Below are positions 33,401-45,600 of a stretch of DNA of 64,000 nucleotides, piece after piece. This DNA comes from Melastoma dodecandrum. Taxonomy: Eukaryota; Streptophyta; Magnoliopsida; Myrtales; Melastomataceae. Under the pieces are notes generated by a model. It searched no databases. It had not been told where the DNA came from and saw only the letters and a program-made list of their open reading frames with translations. The stretch is taken from assembly GCA_029817715.1 (NCBI GenBank), contig JARUPY010000605.1, forward strand, positions 4,340,001 to 4,404,000, read 5' to 3'. The stretch's first letter is position 1. Each line of letters starts with the position of its first letter. A program made the translations under genes and the position numbers.

Positions 33401-34239
33401 GACTACGGTAAAGGGGGATGTAATCTCAGAGCCATCCAATAAGCGGCTAAAGGTGGGATTAGCTACTGATGCTGCCGATGTTTCTACTCCAAGGTCGTCC
33501 TCCGACGAAGCTGCTGCTGTGTCTGTAAAGCACTTGAGCACCTCTGATGATGTGGCATCCTCACAGAATGATGTAACAAATGGTATTAACAACTCGGCTG
33601 TGTCTGTCGATCCACCATCTGCAAGCGCATCATTATTGGCTGAGGAGTCATCTCCTATAAAGGAGCCGACTCGGGCTTCATTGGATTTTATCCCCATCTC
33701 TCTTGACAATGAACAAGATGGGGACAGCTGTCCCATCTCTTTTAAAATCTTGTCGCCTTTACCAACTGGTCTAGCCAATGTAAGTGTTTGGGAAATCATT
33801 TTACTTTCTTGCAGAGTATTTATCATGTGGTTTCATATTTCTGGTCCTTTTTAACGTTGATTTAAGCTCAAAGCCCTTGTTTAGCTTCCAGGGTCTGATT
33901 TCCTGTATTGCTATGCACCAGGTTGCTGCACTAGAGGAACATTTCTCAGCTTATGGTGAAATTACCCTTGTGAAATTGGAAGACATGGATGGGCAGGGGG
34001 ACGGTGATGAGGCACAGACAGCCAAATCTTTGTTTGCGCTCATCGGTTTTAGAACACAAGCCTCGGCAGATAGAGCTTTCAATGACGGAAAGTGCTGGCA
34101 GGGTCAGACTATGAACTTCCGGTGGTCAGCTGATTCCAGCAATGTAGCCCCTCATTCAAATGAGGAATCGCCTTCTTCAGCAAGCCCGATGGATCTGAAT
34201 GGGACTCAGCCAGTAGCGGAATCCAGGGAAAAGAGGTAG
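30491..34239 (+). CDS. CCCH zinc-finger and RRM domain RNA-binding protein (RBM26/27-like)
   Basis: Four coding exons: 30491-31243, 31769-32968, 33402-33779 and 33922-34239, all in phase 0, giving 882 residues. Exon 1 has an acidic/Arg-rich N-terminus and a CCCH finger with C-x8-C-x5-C-x3-H spacing (CRDFEERGFC...CPMEH, about residues 227-247). Exon 2 ends with an RRM (LFVSGVP and RAFVQF motifs) and a Lys/Glu coiled coil (KKLESLELLKEELRKK). Exon 4 carries a second RRM-like fold (EEHFSAYGEITLVKLEDM, then FALIGFRTQASADRAF). This domain order is that of plant CCCH proteins related to animal RBM26/27, such as Arabidopsis C3H41. The likely role is nuclear RNA binding and RNA surveillance or processing. 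The intron after exon 2 appears to use a GC donor (CAG|GC). No stop or shift is seen. Confidence 0.9.
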
Positions 34240-35640
34240 AATGAAGTAATCGCGTCATGACATCAGAGGAAGAAGCAAGTCTCGAGAATAACACGGGACG
34301 TCGAGCAAACCATTGAGGTAGTAGGACGAGGTCTAGGCAGTGCTGCTGCCATAACCACTGTACAGCAAAAGAAGGTAAACCCTCCCTGTGACAGTCGAAT
34401 CTCATCTTTTGTTAGAATCCTCAGTTTGCAGAAACCAGGAATCCCCCTTTCTTGAAATGCCCAGATAGCTTCTCCTTACGATTTCCAATTCTTTTGGGAG
34501 GAGGTGGGACTCTTTTTCAAGGTCTGATAATTTGTAATCTCTTTGGGATTTCAATATTTAAAAAAATGTCGAAGGACTGGGATTTCCCGTAAAGGTTTTA
34601 GTTCCTTGTTGAAATTAGGACAAGATAAAATTTTTAATAGTCTAAAGCATAATGACATTGATTTCTAATAATAATTTAATCATATGTTTTTTAAACTCTT
34701 AGAACTAGTGAATCGTGGATAAAGCTAGGGTGATTGGGTTCGTGTTTAGACAAGATAAGACACGATACGAAATACTTCGATTCGAACATGTTCAGTGAAG
34801 GTTTTCGTATTATCATAGTAGATTCAGAAACAAACGGTCTTATAATGGGTAATACAAAATGACCTGTTAGACACAAAATAATTTAGTATAAAATAGACAT
34901 AACATTCGAATTACATCATAATTCAATGAGCGAAAACTAAAACAAATCCATAAAATTTTCAAGATAAAATTATTAAAATAAATAATTTGATGTTCAAATG
35001 TTATACTAAAAATAATTTTGTAAGTATGTTACGATCGTATATTTGTAGACGGATTTTCACTTCATGCAAAAAAATTCTACTCATATATTACAAAATAAAA
35101 TTATAAATCATGAAATAAAGAATTTAACTAACCAATATTTGTTGAACTTAACTAACCAATTTTAACTAACCAATAAAATTAGATTGATGGATGATAAATT
35201 CACACACTATAAGCATACAGATTGAAACAAGTAACATAGAGACGAGAGAGTTATTATTTCCACGAGGATAGCAAATAGAACCTTTTAGCATACACAATTG
35301 CGATTTCTATGTAGCCAAGCCAGTAACATAAATGAGTTTTTAAATCTGAAAACTAAATCAATGAAAAATAAAAATCAAGCAAAAAATTAAAATTCAATGA
35401 GTCGGAAAGGCCTAGGATCACATATCTCCTCCTTGTTTCATTAAATCCCTTCACTCGCTTATCCCAAATCCATATTAATTCTATTTACTGACCGGATTTT
35501 CATGTCCCTAAGTACCTCTCTCAAGTTTACAAAGGACTATTTCAAATTATCAGAGAACCTATATATCTATAGTGAATTACGAAGGCAAGAAACACATTAA
35601 GATATATGCTATTAGATATCGGCTTTGTAGTTAGGAGAAC
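34240..35640. other. 3' UTR then AT-rich intergenic region
   Basis: About 300 bases after the stop are probably 3' UTR. The rest to about 35640 is very AT-rich without open frames. A short motif AACTAACCAAT is repeated three times at 35128-35174. Confidence 0.6.
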
Positions 35641-35684
35641 AACAACTTCTCTAGTCAGCTTCTCAAGCTGGGCGTTTGTGGTTG

Positions 35685-36506
35685 TCATTGTGTCCATTTG
35701 ATGCAGCGTTGCGACTCTCTTGTTGATGCTTTCCGCTGCCCATTGTTAGCGACTTGCTCAAACAACTTCAAAAATTCATCAGGTGTCTTGTTCATCAACG
35801 TTCCTCCTGTAGCGGAATACATTATTGATTGAAGTTGTTCTTCCAAACCATCGTAGAAGCTTTGCACGAGCATCCACATTGGATCTCGTGATGCGGACAT
35901 AGGCATAACAATTTTTTGAAACGCTCCCAAGCTTCATACATGGACTCGGTTGAATGTTGACGAAAGGTTGTGATCTCATTCATGATCCTTATAGTTCGGC
36001 TCGGTGGGAAATATTTGGCCAAAAACTGCTTCGAAAGATCTTCCCATGATCGGACTGCATCTTCTGGCAAGGAATAAAGCCAAGATCGGGCCTTGTCCCA
36101 TAATGAAAATGGAAACAATCTCATTCGGATTGCCTCAACTGAAACTCCATTGTATCTAAACGCGTCGCACAAATCTTCAAAATGAGTGAGATGCTAGTGG
36201 GGGTGTTTGTTTGATAAGCTGCCAAAACATGAGTTCTCGATCATGTGGAGTATGAACGGCTTGATCTCAAAATTCCGAGCTTGAATTGCTGGAAAGAAAT
36301 CTGGTGGGCTCATGAGGAGTAAACTGAGCAAAGTCCCGCATAGTCCTTCTCGGAGCTAGTGGATTAACTTTTTGAATCTCGTTGTTATTGCCATTGTTCT
36401 GATTTTTGTCTGTTATCGTGCTCCGTTGACTCCTTCGGAGTGCTCGAAATGTCCCCTCAATTTCAGGATCGAACGCAAATAAATCTTTGATGCGTGTCCG
36501 ACACAT
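35685..36506 (-). pseudogene. Athila-type gag fragment
   Basis: On the - strand, reading from 36506 down: FDPEIEGTFRALRRSQRS, then the gag core WLYSLPEDAVRSWEDLSKQF, KYFPPSRTIRIMNEITTFRQ and YEAWERFKKLLCLCPHH. After a shift at about 35900 come a FYDGLEEQLQSIMYSATGG and a NKTPDEFLKLFEQVANN segment. These match the Retrotrans_gag region of Athila-like elements. No pol is attached. The right side abuts a + strand gypsy relic at about 36510-36540. Confidence 0.8.
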
Positions 36507-36529
36507 ACACCATACTCAAGGCACCATCC

Positions 36530-38008
36530 TCCTCCTTGGCAGTTGAAGGCCCTGATCATCCTTCTTCCTCTGTAGCATCTATCAAATCTATATCAACGTC
36601 GATTACGTCTCAACCTGGAGATCAAGAAATCAACTCGAAGTTTGTAAAGTTGATATAAACCATTCAAGGAGAGGAATGTGCATACATGTTGATGGGGTAT
36701 TTGAGGAAGAAGCAAAGTCAACTACCACCATTCCTCCACAAGTTTGACAACTTCTTCAAGAGTTCAAAGATATGTTTCTAGAGTTCAAAGATATACCTCA
36801 AATCGACCTCATCCCTGGAGTTTCACAGTCTAATCGTCTTGCTTATTGATGCAATCTAGACGAAGCCAAGAAACATCGGCACCAAATCGACGAACTCGTG
36901 TAAAAGGGATATGTTCGAGAAAGCCTTAGCCAATGTGTTATTCTTGCTATTCTAGTTCCCAAGAAGGATGACTCATGGTGGATGTGTGTTGACAGTGGAG
37001 ACATTGACATAATCACCATCATGTAAAGATTTTCAATTCCTCGACTTGACGATATGCTTGATGAACTACACGAATCAACGATATTCTCAAAGGTAGTGAT
37101 GTGGGGATACCAAGATGGTACGCTTCGATAACAACCTAATGAAGCGAGGATGACAAGAAGAAGAGAAAATGAAATATAGTATTTCCTCCCGACAAGATCT
37201 GAAAAGCTAGTGGAGCAGACGCGACCCTTGGGCTGTAAGTTGTGACACGAACCATGAGATCGTAGCGTTTCTTGGTTGTTCGTCATCAGAGAATCGTGTC
37301 GCTCGGTGCTCCTCTCGTCGCCTCGCTTACTCGATAACAACCAAGTTGAGCCCTCCAGTAGGCGACATTGGTTGAGGTGTGAACGAAGCGACGACCGTCC
37401 TTGTATCAGGTAGACTTGCTAAGAGGCTACCATCAAATTCGAACGAGGGAATGAGATGAGTAGAAGATAACGCTCAAGACCAAGTACATCATATATGAGT
37501 GTTTGATCATGCCATTTGGCATCTCAAAGGCGCCAAGCGCTTTTATGCGGCTGATGAACCGGGTGTTTCGCCCCGTCCCGCATCACCCTTCATCGATAAA
37601 TTTGTGGTTGATTATTTTGATGACATCCTCGTGTATAGTCGCAACAAGAGCGAGCATATGGAGAATCTCATATAGTTGTTCGAGAAGTTAAGAGAGCAAC
37701 AATTGGAAACAAAAAGAAGTGTGAGTATACGATACCCCAGTTTTTGTTCTTAGGGTACGTCGTCTCAAAGGATGGCATTTAAGTCTACGATAGCAAAGAT
37801 CGATGCTATTCAAGATTCGCAATCCCCAAGACAACTCATGATGTTCGAAGTTTCCACAGCTAGGTTCATTCTATATGAGATTCATCCAGAATTTCAATAC
37901 CATTGTTGTTCCCATGACCGAGTGTTGGAAAGAAATGATCTTTGAGTGGTTGACTGTAGCCCATTCGAGTTTTGAGTTGCTTAAGAGTCGGCTACGTGAA
38001 GCACTATT
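36530..38008 (+). pseudogene. Outermost gypsy relic, left half (RT to start of RNase H)
   Basis: A + strand chromovirus-like RT in pieces: FKDIPQIDLIPGVSQSN near 36787, ILVPKKDDSWWMCVD near 36950, FSIPRLDDMLDELHESTIFSK near 37030, LMPFGISKAPSAFMRLMNRVF from about 37500 and YFDDILVYSRN from about 37612. It ends at FELLKSRLREA at 37966-38000 and continues at 48625 after the inserted element. The stretch 37096-37405 has no RT coding and looks like a separate insertion. Confidence 0.75.
37096..37405. repeat. Insertion of about 310 bp inside the outer RT
   Basis: RT coding stops after FSK near 37092 and resumes at VDLLRGYHQIRTRE near 37410. The intervening bases begin with GATACCAAGATGGTA, similar to the primer-site/LTR junction at 47928-47940, and are probably an LTR fragment. 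Confidence 0.45.
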
Positions 38009-38817
38009 AATACGGGAACTACAAGGAATAGATGATTTTAATATCGAAAACGAATGAGAACGTCATTGGAAAGTGTGTGGAATGGAGTGACGCTGGAATG
38101 GACGGAAGATGTGTAGGGTAGGCGGCTGCATGATGAAAAAGAAGGGTTGAGATCATTCTCTACGGATACAGATGCACTACCGTGAAAGAAGACTCGGATA
38201 GACGCTGCATGATGAAAAAGAAGGGTTGAGATCATTCTCTACGGATACAGATGCACTACCGTGAAAGAAGACTCGGATAGACTCGTTTGACCATGGATAG
38301 AGAGACACTATCACGAACAAGACGAGGGTGATGAACAACGCGGAGGATTTAGAAATACCGCCACTGATTAAACGCTCAACTCAATCCGCACTTGGAATCC
38401 ACCAAATGAAGAAAAAGGTTGAAGGAGAATCCACTCACTTCGGACAGAAGACAAAGTCTTACAAAAGGGTTTATAATCTGATAATCAAAGTTGTCTCCAA
38501 TGAATTACAAATGTACCTTATATAGTAGCCTTGGAATGAAAAGAAATTAAATGCAATAACAACCAACTAAATGCATGCAGAACTTAATACTAGCCATAAT
38601 GGCTTATTGGGAATAAATGCAACTCAATGCAAGATAGTGGATGCGTGAGTGGTTTGACAATCAATGCGTCTTCAATGCAAGGTTGTTTATGCTTCGACCA
38701 GACTTGCTTCGACCAGGTTTGCTTCAATGGATCCCTTGCTTTGATTGAAGTGTAAGTTAATCGATGATGAGCAAGTGGACAGCTCTAGTCGATGGTGCGT
38801 CGATGGTCCTTGTATCA
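38009..38817 (-). repeat. 3' LTR of the - strand gypsy element
   Basis: Matches 47938-48624 over most of its length and ends (on +) at CCTTGTATCA like the other LTR. It is about 120 bp longer, partly from a 79-bp tandem duplication (38125-38203 and 38204-38282). The left end is worn: the expected TG is not intact. Confidence 0.8.
38125..38282. repeat. 79-bp tandem duplication within the LTR
   Basis: Two near-identical copies starting GCTGCATGATGAAAAAG. The other LTR has one diverged copy, so the duplication followed insertion. Confidence 0.85.
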
Positions 38818-38849
38818 TCCTCCTCTTGTTGAGAAGAGTTTGTCCTCAA

Positions 38850-40090
38850 ACTCACAAGATCATTGTCTTCAACAAATGGAATAAGGTCTTTGACTTTGAA
38901 GGTGGCCGAAACTCCAAACTCTCCTAGGAGATCAATCTTGTAGGCGTTGTTATCGATGCGCTCAATGACCTTGAAAGGACATTCTAAGGCATCAACCTGT
39001 TTTTCCTTTTGCCGGGAAATCCCTCCTTCCTAAGATTGATCCACACTAAGTTTCCAAGCTGGAGAATCTTCTCCCTACATCTTCGATTGACCCTCTCTTC
39101 ATAGCGTTTGTTGGCCTTCTCAGACGTGAATCTTCTCATGAAGCATTCTCAGGTCCTTTGCACGCTCTTCAGCTTCCCGACTAACTAATCTCACATCATT
39201 CATAGGCATTAGTTCGATAAGGACTAAAGGATTGAGTCAATAAACTACCTTGAAAGGTGACGACTTCGTTGTCGAACTTGGAGCTCTGTTGTATGCAAAC
39301 TCCGCATGAGCAAGCTTAATGTCTCAATCCTTATAATTCTTCGAGACTAAGGTTTGAAGGATTGCAGCCATGGTACGATTGACAACCTCTATCTGACCAT
39401 CGGTTTGCGGATGATATACTGTACTAAAGACGAGTTACGTTCCCAACTTGTGCCATAACGTCTTCCGGATGTAACTAAGGAATTTGACGTCTCAATCTGA
39501 CACGATCATTTTCGCACCCCATACAATCTAAGGACTTCTCGAAAATACAAATCTGCTACATTGGTTGCATCATCCGTCTTCTGGCATGGAATGAAATGTG
39601 CCATCTTCGAGAATCTATCGACCACCACCATGATCGAATCCTTCCTCCGATGCGTCCTTGGTAGTCCTAGCATGAAATCCATACTTACATGCTCCCATGG
39701 TCGCTCAGGGACTGAAAGTGGAATATACAATCCTTGGGGCTGGACTCGGCTCTTTGCTTGTTGGCAGATAGCACATCTCGAGATAAGACCTCGCACTTGT
39801 TTCTCCATTCGTGGCCAATAAAAGTTCTCTAAGAGCATTGACAAAGTCTTATCGACTCCAAAATGTCCGGCTATTCTTCTTCCATGAACTTCATGAATAA
39901 GGAGCTCTCGAGTTGAACTCCTGGGGATACACAACTTTGAATCTCGAAATAAGAATTCATTCACCTGATGGAATCGATCGATGGCTGGAACTGCGCATGG
40001 GACAATTATCCCTCTAAAGTCTTCATCGTCCTTATACAAATCCTTCAGGTACTCAAATCCAATCAGCTTTGACTCCATTGCGGATAATAG
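38850..40090 (-). pseudogene. Gypsy integrase of the - strand element
   Basis: Reading on -: the zinc region with HEVHGRRIAGHFGVDKT and CAICQQAKSRVQ, then the core VSMDFMLGLPRTHRRKDSI and [15 protein letters not shown]. The frame then breaks at about 39500, continues as VSDRDVKF and YHPQTDGQ-type motifs to about 39380, and ends with the GKRKNRLMP-like C-terminal part near 39000. Several stops occur in the second half. No intact chromodomain is seen. Confidence 0.82.
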
Positions 40091-41640
40091 AGTCATCTTC
40101 CTCGAGAGAGCCTCAGCGACTACATTCTTCGCTCCTTGTTTGTGCTTCAAGACAAAGGTGAAAGCTTGTAGAAACGTGACCCACTTCGCATGTCGTCGAC
40201 TGAGCTTGTGTTGACCGTTGATGTATTTGAGAGATTCATTGTCGGTGTATAACACGAACTCTCAGGGCAACAAGTAATGGCTCCACATCTCGAGTACTCG
40301 AACGATGGCTAGGGATTCCTTGTCGTACGTCGAGTAGTTGAGTTTGGCACCATTGAGCTTCACGCTGATGTATGTAATGGGTCTCCCCTCCTACAACAAG
40401 ACTCCACCGATCCCAACTCCAGATGCATCACATTCGACTTCGAACATCTTCGCAAAGTTAGGTAAGGCATGAACGGGTGCTTCCCTTAGACACTCTTTTA
40501 GTCGCTCGAAACTAGCTTGTGCGACTGAAGTCCACTCGAACTTGTCACCCTTCAAACATTCGGTGAGTGGGGCTGCGATCGAGCTAAAACCTCGAATGAA
40601 CCTCCTATAGAACGATGCTAAGCCATGGAAGCTACGACCGTCGTGGAAATTCTTTGGCACTAGCCATTCCTTAATCGATTTGATCTTGCTTTCGTCAACC
40701 TTGATTCCTTCAACAGATACTACAAAACCAAGAAATATCACACTCGGCTGAAAGAACTCACGATTCTTAAGATTTCATACAGCTTCTCCCCCTGAAGTGT
40801 ACGGAACACAACCCTTAGATGGTCAACATGCTCCTCGTAGTTTCGACTGTAGATGAGGATGTCGTCGAAGTAGACGACCACAAACTTCCCCATGAAAGAT
40901 CGCAAGACATGGGTCATCAATCGCATGAACGTGCTATGTGCGTTTGACAAACCAAATGGCATCACCAACCATTCGTACAACCCGTACTTAGTCTTCAAGG
41001 TCGTCTTCCACTCGTCCCCTTCTTTCATTCGAATCTTGTGGTAGCTACTCACAAATTCACTTTCGAAAATACCTGCGCTCATGCAAATCATCCAATATAT
41101 CATATAGTGGAGTTATAGGAAAACGATACTTCATCGTGATCTTGTTGATCGCTCGACAATCCATGCACATTCGCCAAGTGTCATCCTTCTTTGGCACCAA
41201 TATGCTGGGACTGAACAAGGGCTCAAACTCTCTCGAACCAAGCCCTTCTTGACTAACTCATCAACCTGACTCTACAGCTCCTTAGTTTCCTTTGGATTGC
41301 ATCTATAAGTTGGTCGATTAGGTAGAGATGCTCCTTGAACCAAGTCAATCTGGTGTTGAATGCTTTGCATAGGTGGTAGTTCGACTGGCAGCTCCTCCGA
41401 AAACACATCCTTGAATTCCTCGAGTATGGATACGGCTAGGGGATGGCTCGTCGATTGACCCGAGGCTGCTTCGACAAGAACCACAAAGTAAGCCTTCTCA
41501 CTTTCGTGAATTGCTCGAACCAATTGTACCCCCTTGAGAGGCTGATCGGTAGATCGATTCTGTGGTGTTATCTTAAGCTGTGTGGTCAGGGGCATCAAGG
41601 TGACCTTCTCGTCGACTCTAATAGAATAGGTATTGCGATA
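40091..41640 (-). pseudogene. Gypsy RT and RNase H of the - strand element
   Basis: RT begins near 41598 ([18 protein letters not shown]) and has [12 protein letters not shown] and [20 protein letters not shown] segments. The catalytic [11 protein letters not shown] lies at about 40850. RNase H (40741-40100) has [37 protein letters not shown] and LYTDNESLKYI. Stops at about 41270 and shifts near 41100 and 40740 inactivate it. Confidence 0.85.
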
Positions 41641-41700
41641 CCCGTCATGTTGCGCGCGCCAATCAAACTGTCACGGTCTTCATAGGAGCAAGTGGCACGC

Positions 41701-42706
41701 TGTTCGCGTAGAAAACAGACCACGTCGGAAATATTTGGCAATTGGACTCACAGGGAATTGTATGTGGTCGCCAGAAAGATGAATTTCAATGATAAAGGAC
41801 AAGGCTGTTATAAATTCAAAGTTTTACAAAAGTAAACGAACGCTTACAGCCATAAAAAATGAAGGAAAAAATGGTGGTACGGATGATGGAGGCGCTGTAG
41901 ACTTGCTGCTGGAGGTGCGACTGGAGCTGACGTCACTGCTGACGCTGTATACTCGTTGTCGCGAAATGCAGGCCTGGAGCTGACGTCACTGCTGACGCTG
42001 TAGACTCGGTACAGTGCGCTGTAGATTTGCGCCCCGTGAAGCAGAGTCTGGCGAAGGTCGGATGTGGATGCTATGGCCCGGATGAACACCTTGGTGGCAG
42101 AGATGCAGGTGGAGGATGATTGTCGGAACTACGGTTGCTCGTCCCGACGTTGGAGGTGATGGTGGAAGTTGAGTGTCGAGACTACGGCTGCTCGCCTCGA
42201 CGATGGGAGTGCTGGCGGAAGGTTGATCAACGGAGCTACGGTTGCTCACTCCGCTGTTGGAAGGATGACCCAATAAACCCAGGCCGAGGTATCTACTAAA
42301 CTAAGGGTGACGAGCAATACAAAGCTTATGTTTGGCTGATTGATCGTGAGTTTTCTAAGTAGAATCTAGTCTCTATTTTATACTGAATTCTGTAAGTCCT
42401 TGCACGCTCCACACGTCCTCAAAAAATCCCTTAAATCGTGGCATGATCTTAACCTCTCTCCAGGGATCTCGGAGTTTGTTTTTCAGAGATTCTTCTAACC
42501 TCCACTTAATGAGATCGTGCGTGGGACGTGTTCAGGTGAGTTGTAGACTTAGCTCACACTCGTATTTCTAAAAAAAAGGGTCGTAGACTTAGGCTGTTGC
42601 GGACTGGGGATTCGGCACAGTCGACGGGCTATAGACTTAGCTAAGGCCTTCGTTCCAATGTGGGCTGTAGACTTAACACAGGCCCAGAATATTCTCTCTG
42701 TCAACA
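41701..42706 (-). repeat. 3' LTR of the compact Tat element
   Basis: 1006 bp, TGTT...AACA on the + strand. About 52 bp longer than its partner because of a 53-bp tandem duplication at about 41921-42026. Each copy has CTGGAGCTGACGTCACTGCT. Confidence 0.88.
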
Positions 42707-42888
42707 TAAGCCTCCGTCTTTTTGCTTCGGCAACTTTTCGTCGCCTGAGCACAGTTGTCAGATTTTTGGGTTTAACAGAAGCGTTTCGTTTTCCCGCCTT
42801 TCACTTACGCCCTACGCCTCAAAATCCTTTCCCTCCAAGAAACCTCGGTTCTCCTTGAAACCCTAACTTCTTTCCAAAGAAAACTCCG

Positions 42889-44540
42889 ATGTCGACTCTT
42901 GGCGCTTTCTAGTGGTACCAACAACGTGCCGGTCCCGCCGGTGTCGTTCCTACTGAGGACGGCGAGGGTCTAACCCTTGGTCCTGTCCTCGGCGCCCATC
43001 TTTTCCCAGACCTCGTCCCTTACGAGTATCTGAAGACAGCGTTTCAGATTCCCATCTGCCGGGTAGACTTCGTCGACCCCCTCAACTGGGAGGACAAGAG
43101 TGGCTTCCTCTGCTTTCCTTCCGTATAGAAAACCCTGTTCCGACAGTGGTTCACTTGTTGGCTGGAGAAATTGGAGGGCAAACTCAGGACGTGCGGTCTT
43201 TGGTCCTTCATGAAGATTACCATGCTTGGGAAGCATTGTGACCCAAGGGTATGTGCCAGTCTACTTCCTCTCTGGAATAGCGAGGTAAACTGCTTCTATC
43301 TGCCGGAGGGTCCCATGACCATTACTTTAGAGGATATTTACTTCTTGACCGAGAGTAGTGTGGCTGGAACCCCTGTTCGCTTACATTCCTTGGATGGTGA
43401 CTATCATCCTAAAGATATGCTACAGATTCAGAATATAGCAGAGAAGCATCTTAAGATGATCAAGGATCGGTCCCCTGCTGTCTGGGGCAAGGCTGAAGAG
43501 GTTGAGTTCTTCAGCATCTGGTTGAGCAAATACGTTTACTGCTTTGCTGGCAAGAGGGTGCCGAAGCTTGTATACAGGATTGCCAATTTCCTGAGCACGG
43601 TGAAGAGCAGGGTGACTTGGGCACCATTCTTGCTGGGTATTATCTCAGAGTCTCTATAAGGCCAGCGCGTTTGCCTAGCCCTTCCCAAAATATCCAACTA
43701 GTGGCCTTCTTTGGATGGTGCATTTATGGGCCTGCATATGGCTTCCAGGACTCTCTGGATATCAGATGCCCCCCGGCGTTGCTAAGGATAGCTGTTATGG
43801 GATTCATATGCTCAAATCTTGCTGCCAGTCAAAGGATCAATGGATGTGGGCCTCTGTTACAGGGCACATGAAACACCTGATCGACATTGACCGGAGTGAA
43901 CGCCGTAACTGGCACCCATTCCCAGTTGATCATGCCGTCATCAAGCGCCGGAAGAAGCTGGAGCCGAGTGTCTACTGGGACTCTGTTCTTACCAGCAGAG
44001 TCTTAGCCTGCGCAACAGAGTCAGGCTTCAGCTTTGAAGTTTATAATCCTCAGCTGTGCGCTAGACAGTTGGGTTTTGCCAAAGCTCTGCAGCCCCATAC
44101 TTCGATGACTCCAACATGTCTTCTAGGAGTAGCTGTGTCCTTTCTAAGAACTCCTTCCAGGCTGCGATGGATCTCTTATCAAGGAAGACGGAGCTTAGGC
44201 GCATGGAATTCCCTCTTGAGAGCGCCATAGTCTACGTCACTTAAGCTTTTTCTAATCAGTGGTCGTTGACTTTCAAGGCTCTTCGCAGCAAGATGAGGTT
44301 CCTGGATGTCTCTACAGAGCCGGACCTACATCTCACTCACCACTGAATTGAAGTTAAAGGCTGGGCAGAAAGTGCCAGCTGGTAAGATTTAACAGCTCTC
44401 CTTTTTACTAATCGCTTTTTTGAAAATGAATCTTTTTTTCTGTATTTCAGCAGCAGTGGATGAAGAATCTGGATCTGGATGGGGTAGACTAGCGTACCAT
44501 GTAAAGGCATCTCCCGTGAGAGTTTGGAAACAACTTTAGT
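42889..44540 (+). pseudogene. Antisense plant-mobile-domain (PMD) gene in the compact Tat element
   Basis: The ATG at 42889 is followed by a frame with stops at 42910 and 43126. The open core (43171-43659) has CGLWSFMKITMLGKH, FYLPEGPMTITLEDIYFLT and a D-Y-H-P segment, typical of the aminotransferase-like plant mobile domain. A shift near 43660-43715 leads to the second part (43715-44230), which ends with FEVYNPQLCARQLGF, a block also seen at about 61950 in the Tat copy at the right edge. An intron with canonical ends is visible at 44382-44450 (GTAAGATTT...TTTCAG). PMD proteins occur both as host genes and inside transposons. Position inside the LTRs shows this is element cargo. Confidence 0.75.
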
Positions 44541-45556
44541 TTCCAAAAATCATTAGCTGCAGCTTCCCCGAGTTGATGGGTGAATCACGCTATATGCTCC
44601 AGAGGGGTCATCTCATCCTCTCCTGAAAAGCGGGTGAAATCAGGCACTCTATACTCTCTGGGCAATGGGAATTCCCTGTCAACATATGCCGGATAAGGAC
44701 TCCTGTAGAAGTTAGGATCATCCTGTCTCACGACTCCAGATACCATCTGTTCTAGCACTTAGGCTATCGTTTCCCTCAAATTTAATGGGGGTGGACGACC
44801 AACCGGCTCTCGTACAGGGTCTTGACCCCATCTTTCTCCTGCGTAAGGCGCTCTTTCAACGCCCTTCGCTGGCAGCGAGTCTACAGGGACTTTAGTATAA
44901 AAACTTTCTACCCGGGACGGACCCCTTGCGCTTGGCAAGTCTCCTGGCGGAATTTCATTTATGGGGGCTTTTCCAGGTCGACGAGCGGGGACAGAAGGTG
45001 CATATCTATTTGTCTCACCTTGAGCCTCGCCGTACTCGTCCTCTGGGTTTACCGCATAGACGACATTTTGCCTCCATTCTGTGGGCGATCGAGAAGAGGC
45101 TGACCTAGAAGGGGATGTCATGTCCCTCAATTCTGCAGGGTATTGGTTATCACCATTCCAAGGATCATCATTTTGGAAAGAGACACTCCTTTTCTCAGTG
45201 CGCCGCGCATCTCCCATAAAGGAGAATTCCCTGTCTACGGGGTTATTCGCACCTACGACAGCACTGGGCCTATTTAAGGCACTGATTTGCTCTAGAATCC
45301 GAGTCATATTGTTTTCCAGTCCAGATATCCGTCTGTCGACCAAATTCTTCATATCGTTAAATTCCTTATGGAACTCGAGCCTCGATATGAATTCGGAAGG
45401 CGCGTGTCCCACAAACTCGGTCTGTGTCTCGTTCAACTGACCACTTAGGGCCACATTTTCAGTGATCGCATCCCCTGTTTGAAAAGTACCATCTCCATCT
45501 AATGGAGGTGGGGGATCGCGGTTCGCACCACTTCTAGTATTTTTTGCCATCTGCAA
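44540..45556 (-). pseudogene. Gag N-terminal part of the compact Tat element
   Basis: ATG codons at 45556 and 45550 follow the 5' LTR and a primer-site-like stretch containing TTTGGCGACCACAGTGGG on the - strand (about 45582-45599). The first 265 codons (to 44759) are open: Pro/Asp-rich, then a helical part (EFISRLEFHKEFNDMKNLVD) and a Ser/Arg-rich linker. After a TAG at about 44757 the frame continues to the start of the gag core, VPDFTRFSGEDEMTPLEHI. There the gag is cut off and the antisense gene begins. The nucleocapsid, protease and RT are missing. Confidence 0.75.
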
Positions 45557-45600
45557 ATATGAGGTATTTTACTTGCCTCCCACTGTGGTCGCCAAAGACG

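Noticed and set aside
42889..44230. Independent host PMD gene
   Set aside because: It lies inside a pair of LTRs with target duplication and has stops and a shift, so it is element cargo.
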